Notes: generated from the letters alone by a model not told the origin. 42,673 bases of DNA from Hominifimenecus microfluidus (GCA_020687485.1 JAJEQR010000033.1:1-42673), one strand, 5' to 3'; counted from the first letter of the stretch, positions 1 to 8,536 are shown. Numbers and translations: made by a program.

Positions 1-400
1 TCTGAGGGCCTCCCTGCTGATAGTACTGCTGGTTCTGAGGGCCTCCCTGCTGATAGTACTGCTGGTTCTGGGGGCCTCCCTGCTGATAGTACTGCTGGTT
101 CTGAGGACCTCCCTGATAATACTGCTGATTCTGCGAACTTCCCTGCTGATAGTACTGCTGGTTCTGCGAACTTCCCTGCTGATAAGTCTGATCATTCGAA
201 ACACCACTCTGGGAATCCATCGAACCGGCCTGCTGGTAATACGGCTGACCATCTTCCGCATTCGGCTGTGTCTGGCTACTGTTCGGCTGAAAATCCTGCA
301 TGTCATCACCCATATTCATCTGTGGAGCAGAACTTCCATCCGCGCAATGGCAGACCTCGCCAGGTTCCAGTTTTCTTCCGCATCTCGTACAAAAAGCCAT
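1..400 (-). CDS. Zinc-ribbon, Gln/Tyr/Gly-rich repeat protein (3' end outside window)
   Basis: Reading leftwards from ATG at 398-400 there is an open frame to the window edge, so only the first 133 codons are visible. The N-terminus has a short zinc-ribbon-like knuckle, CTRCGRKLEPGEVCHC, at residues 4-19. A polar low-complexity stretch rich in Gln, Asn, Ser and Asp follows. The rest is a tandem repeat of an 11-residue unit, roughly NQQYYQQGGPQ. The start is supported by a GGAGGAG ribosome site 5-12 bases upstream and by a consensus promoter. Proteins with an N-terminal zinc ribbon and a Q/G/Y-rich linker in Clostridia often continue into membrane segments, but that part is not in the window. 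The function is unknown; the frame and N-terminal motif are seen directly. Confidence 0.8.
   Translation of the reverse strand, partial: MAFCTRCGRKLEPGEVCHCADGSSAPQMNMGDDMQDFQPNSSQTQPNAEDGQPYYQQAGSMDSQSGVSNDQTYQQGSSQNQQYYQQGSSQNQQYYQGGPQNQQYYQQGGPQNQQYYQQGGPQNQQYYQQGGPQ
2..190 (-). repeat. In-frame 33-bp tandem repeat
   Basis: Units begin at 2, 35, 68, 101, 131 and 164. Most are 33 bp; the unit at 101-130 is 30 bp, having lost one Gln codon. They encode the Gln/Tyr/Gly-rich repeat of the partial gene at the left edge, and the outermost three copies are nearly identical at the base level. The array runs off the window edge. Such arrays can change copy number by slippage or recombination without breaking the frame. 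Confidence 0.9.
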
Positions 401-472
401 TGTATCTCCTCCTCATCCTTCCGAACGATTCGTCCGAAATTTGTATTTTGTGTATACAATTCTCACACTGCC

Positions 473-501
473 ATTATAGCAATGCCTATAGGCAGTGTCA
501 A
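473..501 (-). promoter_or_regulatory. Consensus sigma-A promoter with a flanking inverted repeat
   Basis: On the minus strand, TTGACA (496-501), a 17-base spacer and TATAAT (473-478) form a perfect vegetative promoter for the repeat-protein gene starting at 400. The arms CACTGCC (466-472) and GGCAGTG (491-497) bracket the -10 and part of the -35, which suggests an operator. The 401-465 leader otherwise holds only the GGAGGAG ribosome site. Confidence 0.8.
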
Positions 502-573
502 CTAATTCCACGCTCTTTCCCGGCTCTTCGCTCATTTTTTATCCGTGTTTTTCTATCTCTTCCATCACTTCTC

Positions 574-1779
574 CTATCTATCCTTTCGTGAAGTCAGAAT
601 CACACGCGTCATGATATCCGCCAGAGGCTCCATTGCGTTCATGGCCTCTTCAAAAGTGTTATTCTGCGCTCCTACCTCTACCAGAACAGAACGCGGACGA
701 AAATGCAAATTATAGCGATAACATTTCAAATAAATCCCACGCATAAAGCCTGGGTAATAAGCCTCCGCGTTCAGCATCATCTGCAGACTGAACGCCAGAT
801 TATCCTCCCGATACGGATTCGGCAGACTCTCCATCTCGCCTTCCCGGTTCTCTGATAGTCCGTTAAAGAACATGATCTTCGCCGTCGGCTTTCCGTCAAT
901 CTCTGTAACCAGGTGCATCTCTTCCGGCACGGCATCACGGTGAAGATCAATAATCACCTGAATCGATGGATGCTCCTCCAGAACCTTCTCCAGATCCGCC
1001 TTCGCGTAATTGTATGCACGGCTTCGCTCCTCCTCGCCCTCCACCATATCGTAGGCATATGGATTATGTAATACGGAAAGACCATATTCTTCCGTAAGAA
1101 TCTCTGTCAATCGGTCTCCCAGTGCTATTACGCTCATGGAAGCGTCTCCCGACTTCGAATCGGCATATCCCTCCTGCGAGTGTGTATGATAAATATATAC
1201 CAGCGGATCTCCCTCCCCCGACAGTGTCAGATCCTTTTCTGCCAAAACTGTGCCATCCAGGATATCCGCACTGGCAAGCACTGTCTCGTCCTCGATAAAG
1301 AACTGATCCCTCAGAAAATCAAAATTCGCCAGCTGCTCCTCTGTGTACAGTGTCCCTGTCACTGGACGGGCATCGTGATCCGCACAGGAAAAGCCCCCGG
1401 AAGAGTCAGCCTCCGAGCTCTCTTCACTGCCGGAATTCTGCTCGCCCTCCGAAGGATTTCCATCTTCGAAAATATTCCCGCCTTCAGAGCTCTCCTGCGC
1501 GATCCCATTTCCAGAAGCTTCCGTATTATTGATATTCTGCCCTTCGCCGCCATTTTTTTCTACATTTCTATCCGCACCAGCCTGCGCACCGCCGGTCAAC
1601 TCCAGCAGCGGGTCCGCCTGCATCTGCTCCACCTCCCAGTCCCATTCCATGCCCGGCTCCACGACCGAATCCGCCGCCTCCATCACCATACGCGGAAGCT
1701 CTGCCCGCTTCTGGTACAGAGCTCCCGGAGAAAGAAAGAACACACTCACCAGCCAGAGAATTACATAAAAGATCTTCAT
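574..1779 (-). CDS. spoIIP: Stage II sporulation protein P (peptidoglycan amidase/endopeptidase)
   Basis: SpoIIP is the cell-wall hydrolase that works with SpoIID and SpoIIM to thin septal peptidoglycan and drive engulfment of the forespore. The 401-residue product has an N-terminal membrane anchor (about residues 3-21). A long acidic Glu/Gly/Ser-rich linker (about 60-135) precedes the catalytic domain. That domain shows family motifs: HTHSQEGY (198-205, metal-ligand His/Glu), DLHRDA (279-284) and EVGAQNNT (368-375, catalytic Glu). Its start codon overlaps the gpr stop (ATGA), so translation is probably coupled, matching the gpr-spoIIP order of Bacillus. The linker is longer and more acidic than I would expect, but nothing essential is missing. 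Confidence 0.95.
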   Translation of the reverse strand: MKIFYVILWLVSVFFLSPGALYQKRAELPRMVMEAADSVVEPGMEWDWEVEQMQADPLLELTGGAQAGADRNVEKNGGEGQNINNTEASGNGIAQESSEGGNIFEDGNPSEGEQNSGSEESSEADSSGGFSCADHDARPVTGTLYTEEQLANFDFLRDQFFIEDETVLASADILDGTVLAEKDLTLSGEGDPLVYIYHTHSQEGYADSKSGDASMSVIALGDRLTEILTEEYGLSVLHNPYAYDMVEGEEERSRAYNYAKADLEKVLEEHPSIQVIIDLHRDAVPEEMHLVTEIDGKPTAKIMFFNGLSENREGEMESLPNPYREDNLAFSLQMMLNAEAYYPGFMRGIYLKCYRYNLHFRPRSVLVEVGAQNNTFEEAMNAMEPLADIMTRVILTSRKDR

Positions 1780-2696
1780 CCTTCAATATATGCATCAGGA
1801 ACCAGCGCTATGTTGATTCCCTCGGACAAAGTAAAGCTGAGTCTGCGAATCTTCTCATCCACATCCTTCGGCGTCACGTACATCGGCCCAAGATTCGGCT
1901 CAACCAACTCCTTCACAATCCGGTAGCGCTCCTGCTCTTCTATCTCTTCCATAAACTGCCCTACCGCGTCGTATACGATTGCCGCTGCTCCCACAACCGT
2001 AGGCACACCGATGGCAAGCACCGGAATCCCCATCGAAATCCGGTCAATGTGATTCCGGTGATTCCCCACGCCGGAACCCGGCTGAATTCCCGTATCCGTC
2101 AGCTGAATTGTCGTTCCCAGCCGCCGCACACTTCTCGCTGCCAGCGCATCAATCACAAGCAGCACATCCGGACGGGTCTCCTTCACAACCCCACGGATAA
2201 TCTCTGCCGCCTCCATCCCGGTCTGCGCCATCACGCCCGGCACAATCGCGCTCACGCGCCCTGCTTTTCTCAGATTTCTCGTAATACACAGATTTCCTGC
2301 CGCCTGCGGCCCCAGAGAATCTGACGTCATCTCCGGATTGCCAAGTCCCGCCGTCAGCACCGATGCGTCTGGGGAGATCTCCATCCGCGCAAAGAACCAA
2401 AGAATCTGCTCCGCCAGCACCTCCGCTATTTCCCGGTGAATTCCACCGTCATTCTTCCACAGCGCATCCGCCTCCATCGTCAGATACACGCCCTTCGGCT
2501 TCCCGATCGTTCTCGCTCCACGGCTGTTCTCCACCGTCACACGGGAGAGACGTACCTCACCTCCGGCCTCCTCCCACTCCTCCAACACAATGCCGGATGT
2601 CTGCCTGCCATCCTCCGTCAACGCTTCCCTCGCCTCCAGAGCCAGATCCGTCCGAATCTGGAACTTTTCCTGTACTTCTGCATGCTCTGTACTCAT
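1776..2696 (-). CDS. gpr: Germination protease GPR (SASP-specific endopeptidase)
   Basis: GPR degrades small acid-soluble spore proteins during germination. It is made in the forespore as an inactive zymogen that removes its own N-terminus. The 306-residue protein carries the family core: FQIRTDLALEA at residues 12-22, where self-cleavage normally occurs just ahead of the RTDLA stretch. It also has GLGN plus TSDSLGP (118-130) and VIDALAAR (181-188), holding the conserved Asp residues. I chose ATG at 2694-2696 because GGAGG lies seven bases upstream; an in-frame ATG seven codons earlier lacks a ribosome site. It overlaps spoIIP by four bases. A candidate sigma-G promoter lies upstream. Confidence 0.95.
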   Translation of the reverse strand: MSTEHAEVQEKFQIRTDLALEAREALTEDGRQTSGIVLEEWEEAGGEVRLSRVTVENSRGARTIGKPKGVYLTMEADALWKNDGGIHREIAEVLAEQILWFFARMEISPDASVLTAGLGNPEMTSDSLGPQAAGNLCITRNLRKAGRVSAIVPGVMAQTGMEAAEIIRGVVKETRPDVLLVIDALAARSVRRLGTTIQLTDTGIQPGSGVGNHRNHIDRISMGIPVLAIGVPTVVGAAAIVYDAVGQFMEEIEEQERYRIVKELVEPNLGPMYVTPKDVDEKIRRLSFTLSEGINIALVPDAYIEG

Positions 2697-2733
2697 GTAT
2701 CGTCCTCCAGATTTCACTTATACTTTTGACAAA

Positions 2734-2763
2734 TAGTTTTTCCCAAATCCATATATTCATTCA
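2734..2763 (-). promoter_or_regulatory. Candidate forespore (sigma-G-like) promoter of gpr-spoIIP
   Basis: Minus-strand TGAATG (2758-2763, fitting the gnATR -35 pattern), a 17-base spacer and AAAACTA (2734-2740) resemble a sigma-G promoter (-10 CATnnTA). The first -10 base does not match. Forespore expression of gpr is established in Bacillus; the assignment here is inference. Confidence 0.35.
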
Positions 2764-2871
2764 AAGCAGGCTCTGTCACTCATTTTGGCAAAAGCTTTTT
2801 CATTTTGTTCTCGAAGTTATTATATCATGAGATAACACAGCAATTTCTCATCAAAACATGCAAAATATGTA

Positions 2872-2900
2872 TTGACAGTTAAGGCGTTATCCTGTAGAAT
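2872..2900 (+). promoter_or_regulatory. Sigma-A promoter of rpsT
   Basis: TTGACA (2872-2877), a 17-base spacer and TAGAAT (2895-2900) sit about 90 bases ahead of the rpsT start codon. This is the only strong plus-strand promoter in the 296-base gap between gpr and rpsT. Confidence 0.85.
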
Positions 2901-2910
2901 AATAGGGTAT

Positions 2911-2946
2911 GTTTACATGATCGTCCGTGTCCGGTGTAATGTAAAC
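2911..2946 (+). promoter_or_regulatory. Hairpin in the rpsT leader
   Basis: GTTTACAT (2911-2918) and ATGTAAAC (2939-2946) are perfect complements separated by 20 bases, right at the start of the transcript. S20 represses its own synthesis in E. coli. Whether this stem serves autoregulation here is inference. It could instead be a DNA operator, since both arms lie just after the -10. Confidence 0.5.
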
Positions 2947-2992
2947 CACATGCAAATAAACATAAAACATGATTTCATTGTGGAGGTGTACA

Positions 2993-3256
2993 ATGGCTAA
3001 CATCAAATCTGCAAAGAAGAGAATCCTTGTGTCCCGTAAGAACGCTGACCGCAATAAAGCGATCCGTTCCCGCGTAAAGACTTACACGAAGAAGGTAGAC
3101 GCTGCGATCGCTGCTGGCGATGCAGAAGCTGCAAAGGCTTGCCTGGTTCAGGCTATCTCCGAGATCGATAAGGCTACTTCCAAGGGCGTATATCACAAGA
3201 ACACTTCTTCCCGTAAAGTATCCAGATTGACCCAGGCTGTTAACAAGATGGCTTAA
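2993..3256 (+). CDS. rpsT: 30S ribosomal protein S20
   Basis: S20 binds 16S rRNA early in assembly of the small subunit. The 87-residue basic protein starts MANIKSAKKR and has the usual all-helical pattern with KNTSSRKVSRLTQAVN near the end. The start at 2993 is fixed by GTGGAGGTG at 2980-2988; the longer frame from 2969 has no ribosome site. It is transcribed alone, from its own promoter to a strong terminator, and diverges from gpr. Confidence 0.98.
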   Translation: MANIKSAKKRILVSRKNADRNKAIRSRVKTYTKKVDAAIAAGDAEAAKACLVQAISEIDKATSKGVYHKNTSSRKVSRLTQAVNKMA

Positions 3257-3328
3257 TTGGTCTTACGACCAGGGATTGAAGCACCGTCAGCCGAGATTCT
3301 GCTATCCTGACAGCAATTACTGAAATAT

Positions 3329-3366
3329 AAAAAAACCTGTCCTATGGTGTGTGGACAGGTTTTTTT
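3329..3366. terminator. Bidirectional intrinsic terminator between rpsT and holA
   Basis: AAAAAACCTGTCC and GGACAGGTTTTTTT form a 13-bp stem with a loop of about 10 bases. U-tracts lie on both strands, so it serves rpsT (plus) and the convergent holA unit (minus). Confidence 0.9.
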
Positions 3367-3370
3367 ATAT

Positions 3371-4360
3371 TTATTTAGTTCCTGCAATCCCGGAGAGCTC
3401 CACAATCAGCAGCTCCACCGCCAGCTGATCCCGCAGATTTCCTTTCTTGATTGCGTCATCCAGCTCAGCGCAGCGCTTCATACAGGCAAGGAGCTCTTCC
3501 GATGAGAAGCGGGACGCCTGCGTCATCGTCCTGCCAGCCACGAAAGGCTTCAGCTTACAGCGCGATGCAATCTCACTTTTATCCGCCCCCTGATCCCGCA
3601 GATCCTTCACACTGAGAAGCGTCTGGAACTGCCGGGAAAGCAGCGTCAGAATCAACATCGGCGGCGTCTTCAGAGACAGCAGGTCGGCGTAGAGCTCCAG
3701 TGCCCGTTCCTGATGCCCGACCGTAACCTCCGCAATCATATCAAAGATATGATCACTAACCTGAGTAGTCGTCATCGTATTCACATCCGCTACCTCCACA
3801 ATCTCCCGGTCGCCAAGATATGCGCACAGCTTCTCCATCTCCCGGCGGATATTCTCCATATCATCGCCCGTCTTCATCAGAAACAGCTCCATCGTCGCTT
3901 CCGTAATCTTCTTCCCGGAAGCCGCGAAGCCGCGGGCCGCCCAGTGCTTTAATTCCGCCGGTGTCTGCTTCTTGCACTCTGCCGCATAACCAAGAGTCGT
4001 CACCTTCTTATACAGGCGGTTTCTCTTATCGATCTCCTTCTCTACGAAGATCATATGCGTTGTCTCCGGGAGTTCCGGAAGATATGAAGCCAGTGCCTCC
4101 GCATCTTTCTTGAACAGGCCGCTGTTCTCCAGGATAATCAGGCGGCGGGGGGCGAAGAACGGCATCGTCTCCGCTGTGGAAATCACTGCATTCACATCGA
4201 TCTCCTTCCCCTCGTAATAGCTGTAGTTCATCGTATCATCCCCGACGATCGCTTCTTTCAGCCGGTTCTTATATGCCCGTCGCAGAAAATCCTCCTCACC
4301 ATAGAGCAGATACACCGGCCGAAAATTTTCCTCTTTGATATCCTGATTTATTGTCTTCAT
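3371..4360 (-). CDS. holA: DNA polymerase III delta subunit
   Basis: Delta is the wrench of the clamp loader: it opens the beta ring so it can be placed on primed DNA. The 329-residue protein has the family features. The N-terminus PVYLLYGEEDFLRR (residues 15-28) matches the domain I opening. There is no Walker A motif, as expected for delta. The C-terminal third is helical with QFQTLLSVKDLRDQGA, the collar-domain pattern. It starts 26 bases after the RND exporter stop with GAGG seven bases ahead of its ATG, so the two are probably co-transcribed even though their jobs are unrelated. Confidence 0.93.
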   Translation of the reverse strand: MKTINQDIKEENFRPVYLLYGEEDFLRRAYKNRLKEAIVGDDTMNYSYYEGKEIDVNAVISTAETMPFFAPRRLIILENSGLFKKDAEALASYLPELPETTHMIFVEKEIDKRNRLYKKVTTLGYAAECKKQTPAELKHWAARGFAASGKKITEATMELFLMKTGDDMENIRREMEKLCAYLGDREIVEVADVNTMTTTQVSDHIFDMIAEVTVGHQERALELYADLLSLKTPPMLILTLLSRQFQTLLSVKDLRDQGADKSEIASRCKLKPFVAGRTMTQASRFSSEELLACMKRCAELDDAIKKGNLRDQLAVELLIVELSGIAGTK

Positions 4361-4386
4361 ATTCTGTCCTCGCTCGCAGCAAATCG

Positions 4387-7300
4387 TTACAGCTCTTCTT
4401 CCGTCATATCTTTCTCTTTATTGAAGAGGTCGTAGATAACCGGAACAACCCACAGCGTCATAAATGTACCGTAGATCAGACCGCCGATCGTTACCACAGC
4501 CATCGGCTGCACCATATCAGCGCCCATACCCATGCCCATCGCCAGAGTAACCAGTCCAAGGATCGTGGTAAGTGCTGTCATCATAATCGGTCTCAAACGT
4601 GTTTTACCGGCTTCGATGATCGCGTCTGTCTTCTTCATGCCACCTCTTCTCAGCTGATTGATATAATCTACCAGTACGATACCGTTATTTACGATAACAC
4701 CAGTCAGCATAACGAAGCCGATCATCGCAATAATGCTGACCTCCATGCCTGCCACAATCAATCCCAGGAAGCCACCGGTGAACGCCAGCGGAATCGTGAA
4801 CATGATAATCATCGGCGACTTCAGCGACTGGAACTGAGCCACCATGACAAGATATACGAATGCAACGGCCAGAAGGATCATCTTTACCATCTCAATCATC
4901 GCTTCGTTGATTGTCTCGTTCTCACCAGCCATGGTGATGGAATAGCCATCCGGAAGCGAGTAGCCATCCAGCGCGGTCAGCACATCGCTGCCAACAAGAC
5001 CCACATTATATCCATCTGACACAGAAGCCGTCACTGTCAGTGTGCGGTTCTGATTGATACGATTGATTGCGTTCAGACCTTCCGCCGCCTGGAAGTCCAC
5101 CAGATCCGATAGCGGGATATCCTTCGACTTGCCGTCGCTGTCCGTTACCGTCACGGTCATGTTCTTCACATCTTCCGTAGTGAACTCTTCCGCTTCCCCA
5201 TCAAGAATCAGAACTGGATAATCCTTGCTCTCGGTAGAGAGAGTCGTACTTGTCACAGATTCCGAAAGCTTTGCATAAACCAGACTGTAAATCTGAGCCA
5301 CTGTCTGCTTGTATTCCATCGCTTTCTCTTTATTGACCACAATGCGAAGCTCCGGTGTGCTTTCTTCCATGCCATCCGAGACTTCATCGGTTCCTTCCAC
5401 GTTTTCCACCAGAGAAGCCACATCGGAGGCAATCTTCTGCAGCGTCTCCAACTCCTTGCCCTGTACCTGAATCTGAATGCCGCTGCCGCCCAGCGCGGAC
5501 ATATCCATGCTCTCCGTCGTAACGGAAAGCTCGCACGGAAGTTCCGCCGTCTTCTCCAGAATCTGCGACTTTACCTCTGCATTCGTAAGCATCTGCTTCT
5601 CCTTCAGGATAATATACATGCTGACAGAATTCGATGAGGAGCTTCCGCCCATTCCCATCAGAGACATTCCGTTTCCGCCAGACATCGCGCCGACCGTCTC
5701 AACATCACTGATCGTAAGGATCTGTTCCATCACCTGCTCCGAGATCTCCGCCGTCTCCTGTAGCGTACAGGTTTCATCTGTCGTCAGAGTCGCTGAGATC
5801 TGTGTGCTCTCCATGGACGGCATGAACGAGGTTCCGTTCAGGAACGCGCCGCGCACGCTTACCACCAGCAGCAAAATTGCCAGAAGAAGCACCGGCAGAC
5901 GGTGATTCAGAATCCAGGCAATACTCCGGCTATAGGCCAGCTGAAGACGGTCGAAGAGCCGGTTCGGTTTCAGTTCACCCTTTCGCAGGATGCCCGCCGC
6001 CATCGCCGGAACCACTGTCATTGCGATCAGGAGGCTGGCCAGCAGCGCATAAGCAATCGTCAAACCCATATCGACGAACAGCTGACGAGTGATGCCTTCA
6101 GTAAACACGATCGGCAGGAACACGCAGCAGGTCGTAAGTGTGGAAGCCACAATGGCGCCGCCGACCTGACGGGCTCCCTCTACCGCTGCCTTCTTGGGTG
6201 AGACGCCTTCGCTTCTCATACGGTAGATATTCTCGATAACAACGATGGAGTTATCCACCAGCATACCCACGCCGAGTGCCAGGCCGGACAGGGAGATGAT
6301 ATTCAGCGTGATATTGCTGAAGTACATTAATACAATCGCGGCAATCAGGCTGATGGGAATCGAGAACGCGATCACAATCGTCGGTCTTACACTCTTCAGG
6401 AAGAGCGCCAGCACCAGAATTGCGAGAACCGCGCCGAAGAGCATATTCTCTACCACAGAATTTACAATGTAATCAATATAAATGCCCTGATCCATCAGAA
6501 TCGTGAACTCCAGGCCGGGCGTCTGTTCTGAAAGCTGATTCATCCGCTCCTGAATCTTCTTCGATACCTCACCAGTAGAATAACCGGTTTGCTTCTGCAT
6601 AGTTAGCATCAGACCCGGATTGCCGTTGATGCTCGCATAGACTTCATCGGAATTATCGATAAAGTCCACTTCCGCCACATCTCCCAGACGGATCGGCTCC
6701 ACACCGTCGAATCCCATATCCAGAATTACTGTATTGCGAAGAGCTTCCGCGCTGTCGAACTTGTCTCCCACACGGATCAGGACCTGCGTGCCGTCCTCCG
6801 CCACGTATCCGGCAGGCATGGAGAAGTTCTCCGCCTGCAGAATTCCGGATACCATATCTCTGGTCAGGATCGTTGTAAGATCCGCCTGCTCGTAGGCCTG
6901 TTCCGCCGAATCATCGATCTGCTTCTCGCCCTCCTCGATCTGAGTCAGGCCACTCTCCAGCTGCGCTTTTGTGGATTCCAGTCCCTGTTCGCCGGCAATT
7001 GTCTGTGCCAGCGCTGTATAGAGCTGGAGGTTTCCGCTGGCTTCGCCGGCCGAGATCTGCACTTCCGCATCCGCGATGGCCAACTGTCCGGCATCCAGCT
7101 GCTTGATAGCGTCCTGGATCTGCGCAATTCCGCCTTCCAGCTGCGCTTTACCATCCGCAATCTCCTGCAGGTACTGATCGAGTGCATTGATATCGTAACC
7201 CATGGAGGACACCAGTTCCTCCAGACCAGAGATCGCTGGCGTCAGCGCCTGATAGGCCAGTTCATTCTCCGCCAGAATCTTCGCGATTTCCTCCGGTGTT

Positions 7301-8457
7301 GTTCCCAGGATTGCGAACTGCTGCTCCACATCCTTCACTGCCTGCTGCGCGGCAAGATAACCTTCACTCGCCTGGATCTCCGCAATCTTCTGCTCTTTCT
7401 CTTCATCCGTAAACTCCGGATTCAGGCGGATCGCAGCGATCTGTGCCTCATAATCCGCCAATTCTGCCGTTGCGTTCACATATTTCTCGCTCAGCGCTTT
7501 ATAGTTCTCATGCGCCGTCTCCAATTCTTTCTGACGGTTCTTCAGATCTTTCCACTGGCGATTCACTTCACTTAACTGCGATTCCGTTGTTGTCAGTTCC
7601 GCCAGCTGATCAGCCAGCTGCGCTGCCTGATTCGTCAGCTGCATCTTCGTCTCCAGCAGCTGCATCTTCTGCGTATCCGTCTGCCCCTTCGCCTGCGCGA
7701 TCTGGCTGGCCAGCTCCTGCTGTCCCGCTGCGATCTGCTCCTGAGCCTGCGAAAGCTGCTCCGAACCGGAATCCACCTGCGCCAGACCGTCCTCAATCTG
7801 ATCTCTGGCATCCGTCAGCTCTTTTCTCGCATCCGCAAACTGACGATCTAAAGCATCGCGAACTTCCTGATTCTTCTCCTCAATCTTTGATTCCGTCAAT
7901 ACGACCTGCAGCGTCTCCTCGATACCGCCGGTCATACTAACGCTGGCAACACCCTCAATGCTCTCCATCTGAGCCAGGAGTTCATTGTTCACATAATCCG
8001 TCAGCTCCAGACTGTCCATTCCATCCCGGTTCACAGCCGCAATCATAATCGGCATCATATCCGGATTCAGCTTCATGATCACAGGACTTCCGATGGAATC
8101 ACTCCAGGAAGCCGAGATCTGATCCAGACTTTCCCGCATCTCAATTGTAACAGAATCCATATTCGCGGTCTGTTCGAACTCCAGAATAACCATCGATACA
8201 TTCTCAGAGGAAACCGACTGGATATTTTTGATATTACTAATGGTAGCCATCGAACTCTCGACCGGCCTTGTAACCGTTGTCTCCACCTCTTCCGGGCTGG
8301 CCCCGATATAGGTGGTATAAACAACCGCATAGGGAAGATTCATACTCGGAAGCAGATCCGTCGTCATCTTCGTGATCGACACGAAGCCGAGAATCAGGAT
8401 CAGCAGCACGCCGACCAGAACCGTATACGGGCGTTTGACGCTGAACTTTGATAACAT
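4387..8457 (-). CDS. RND-family exporter with a large extracytoplasmic coiled-coil insertion
   Basis: This 1356-residue membrane protein is a proton-driven RND transporter of the AcrB/SwrC/CzcA group. TM1 is at about residues 12-31. The TM4 region carries GVGMLVDNSIVVIENI with the proton-relay Asp, and the second half repeats the fold with AMIGFVMLTGVIVNNGIVL. Typical RND proteins have about 1020-1060 residues. The excess is one block at about 190-525, rich in Gln, Ala, Glu and Leu and predicted to be coiled coil. It interrupts the first porter-domain lobe just before the conserved ILQAENFSMPAGY element. No adaptor (MFP) or outer-membrane gene is adjacent, as expected for a Gram-positive. The substrate is unknown; lipids, lipopeptides and drugs are all possible. 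Confidence 0.9.
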   Translation of the reverse strand: MLSKFSVKRPYTVLVGVLLILILGFVSITKMTTDLLPSMNLPYAVVYTTYIGASPEEVETTVTRPVESSMATISNIKNIQSVSSENVSMVILEFEQTANMDSVTIEMRESLDQISASWSDSIGSPVIMKLNPDMMPIMIAAVNRDGMDSLELTDYVNNELLAQMESIEGVASVSMTGGIEETLQVVLTESKIEEKNQEVRDALDRQFADARKELTDARDQIEDGLAQVDSGSEQLSQAQEQIAAGQQELASQIAQAKGQTDTQKMQLLETKMQLTNQAAQLADQLAELTTTESQLSEVNRQWKDLKNRQKELETAHENYKALSEKYVNATAELADYEAQIAAIRLNPEFTDEEKEQKIAEIQASEGYLAAQQAVKDVEQQFAILGTTPEEIAKILAENELAYQALTPAISGLEELVSSMGYDINALDQYLQEIADGKAQLEGGIAQIQDAIKQLDAGQLAIADAEVQISAGEASGNLQLYTALAQTIAGEQGLESTKAQLESGLTQIEEGEKQIDDSAEQAYEQADLTTILTRDMVSGILQAENFSMPAGYVAEDGTQVLIRVGDKFDSAEALRNTVILDMGFDGVEPIRLGDVAEVDFIDNSDEVYASINGNPGLMLTMQKQTGYSTGEVSKKIQERMNQLSEQTPGLEFTILMDQGIYIDYIVNSVVENMLFGAVLAILVLALFLKSVRPTIVIAFSIPISLIAAIVLMYFSNITLNIISLSGLALGVGMLVDNSIVVIENIYRMRSEGVSPKKAAVEGARQVGGAIVASTLTTCCVFLPIVFTEGITRQLFVDMGLTIAYALLASLLIAMTVVPAMAAGILRKGELKPNRLFDRLQLAYSRSIAWILNHRLPVLLLAILLLVVSVRGAFLNGTSFMPSMESTQISATLTTDETCTLQETAEISEQVMEQILTISDVETVGAMSGGNGMSLMGMGGSSSSNSVSMYIILKEKQMLTNAEVKSQILEKTAELPCELSVTTESMDMSALGGSGIQIQVQGKELETLQKIASDVASLVENVEGTDEVSDGMEESTPELRIVVNKEKAMEYKQTVAQIYSLVYAKLSESVTSTTLSTESKDYPVLILDGEAEEFTTEDVKNMTVTVTDSDGKSKDIPLSDLVDFQAAEGLNAINRINQNRTLTVTASVSDGYNVGLVGSDVLTALDGYSLPDGYSITMAGENETINEAMIEMVKMILLAVAFVYLVMVAQFQSLKSPMIIMFTIPLAFTGGFLGLIVAGMEVSIIAMIGFVMLTGVIVNNGIVLVDYINQLRRGGMKKTDAIIEAGKTRLRPIMMTALTTILGLVTLAMGMGMGADMVQPMAVVTIGGLIYGTFMTLWVVPVIYDLFNKEKDMTEEEL

Positions 8458-8476
8458 AAAGGCTCCTTTTACTTAA

Positions 8477-8536
8477 CCAGGTAAACTATTTTTGCGTTAA
8501 CGGTTTTATATTAGACGTTATCACCTGGATTGTCAA
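8477..8536 (-). promoter_or_regulatory. Promoter of the RND-holA unit with paired candidate operators
   Basis: On the minus strand, TTGACA (8531-8536), a 17-base spacer and TAATAT (8508-8513) form a strong promoter. The word CCAGGT(A/G)A appears twice in opposite orientation. One copy overlaps the -35/spacer boundary (8521-8528, read TCACCTGG on plus); the other lies in the leader (8477-8484) inside the near-palindrome TTAACCAGGTAAA (8473-8485). This arrangement suggests a dimeric repressor binding at both sites. No regulator gene is next door. Confidence 0.7.

Noticed and set aside
1-190. CRISPR-like array at the left edge
   Set aside because: The units are contiguous and coding, with no unique spacers between them.
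268-591. Plus-strand frame of 107 codons
   Set aside because: It lies antisense to the zinc-ribbon gene, its promoter and the spoIIP end, with no ribosome site or recognisable domain.
3258-3275. Small hairpin TTGGTC/GACCAG just after rpsT
   Set aside because: Short stem with no T-run; the real terminator lies at 3329-3366.
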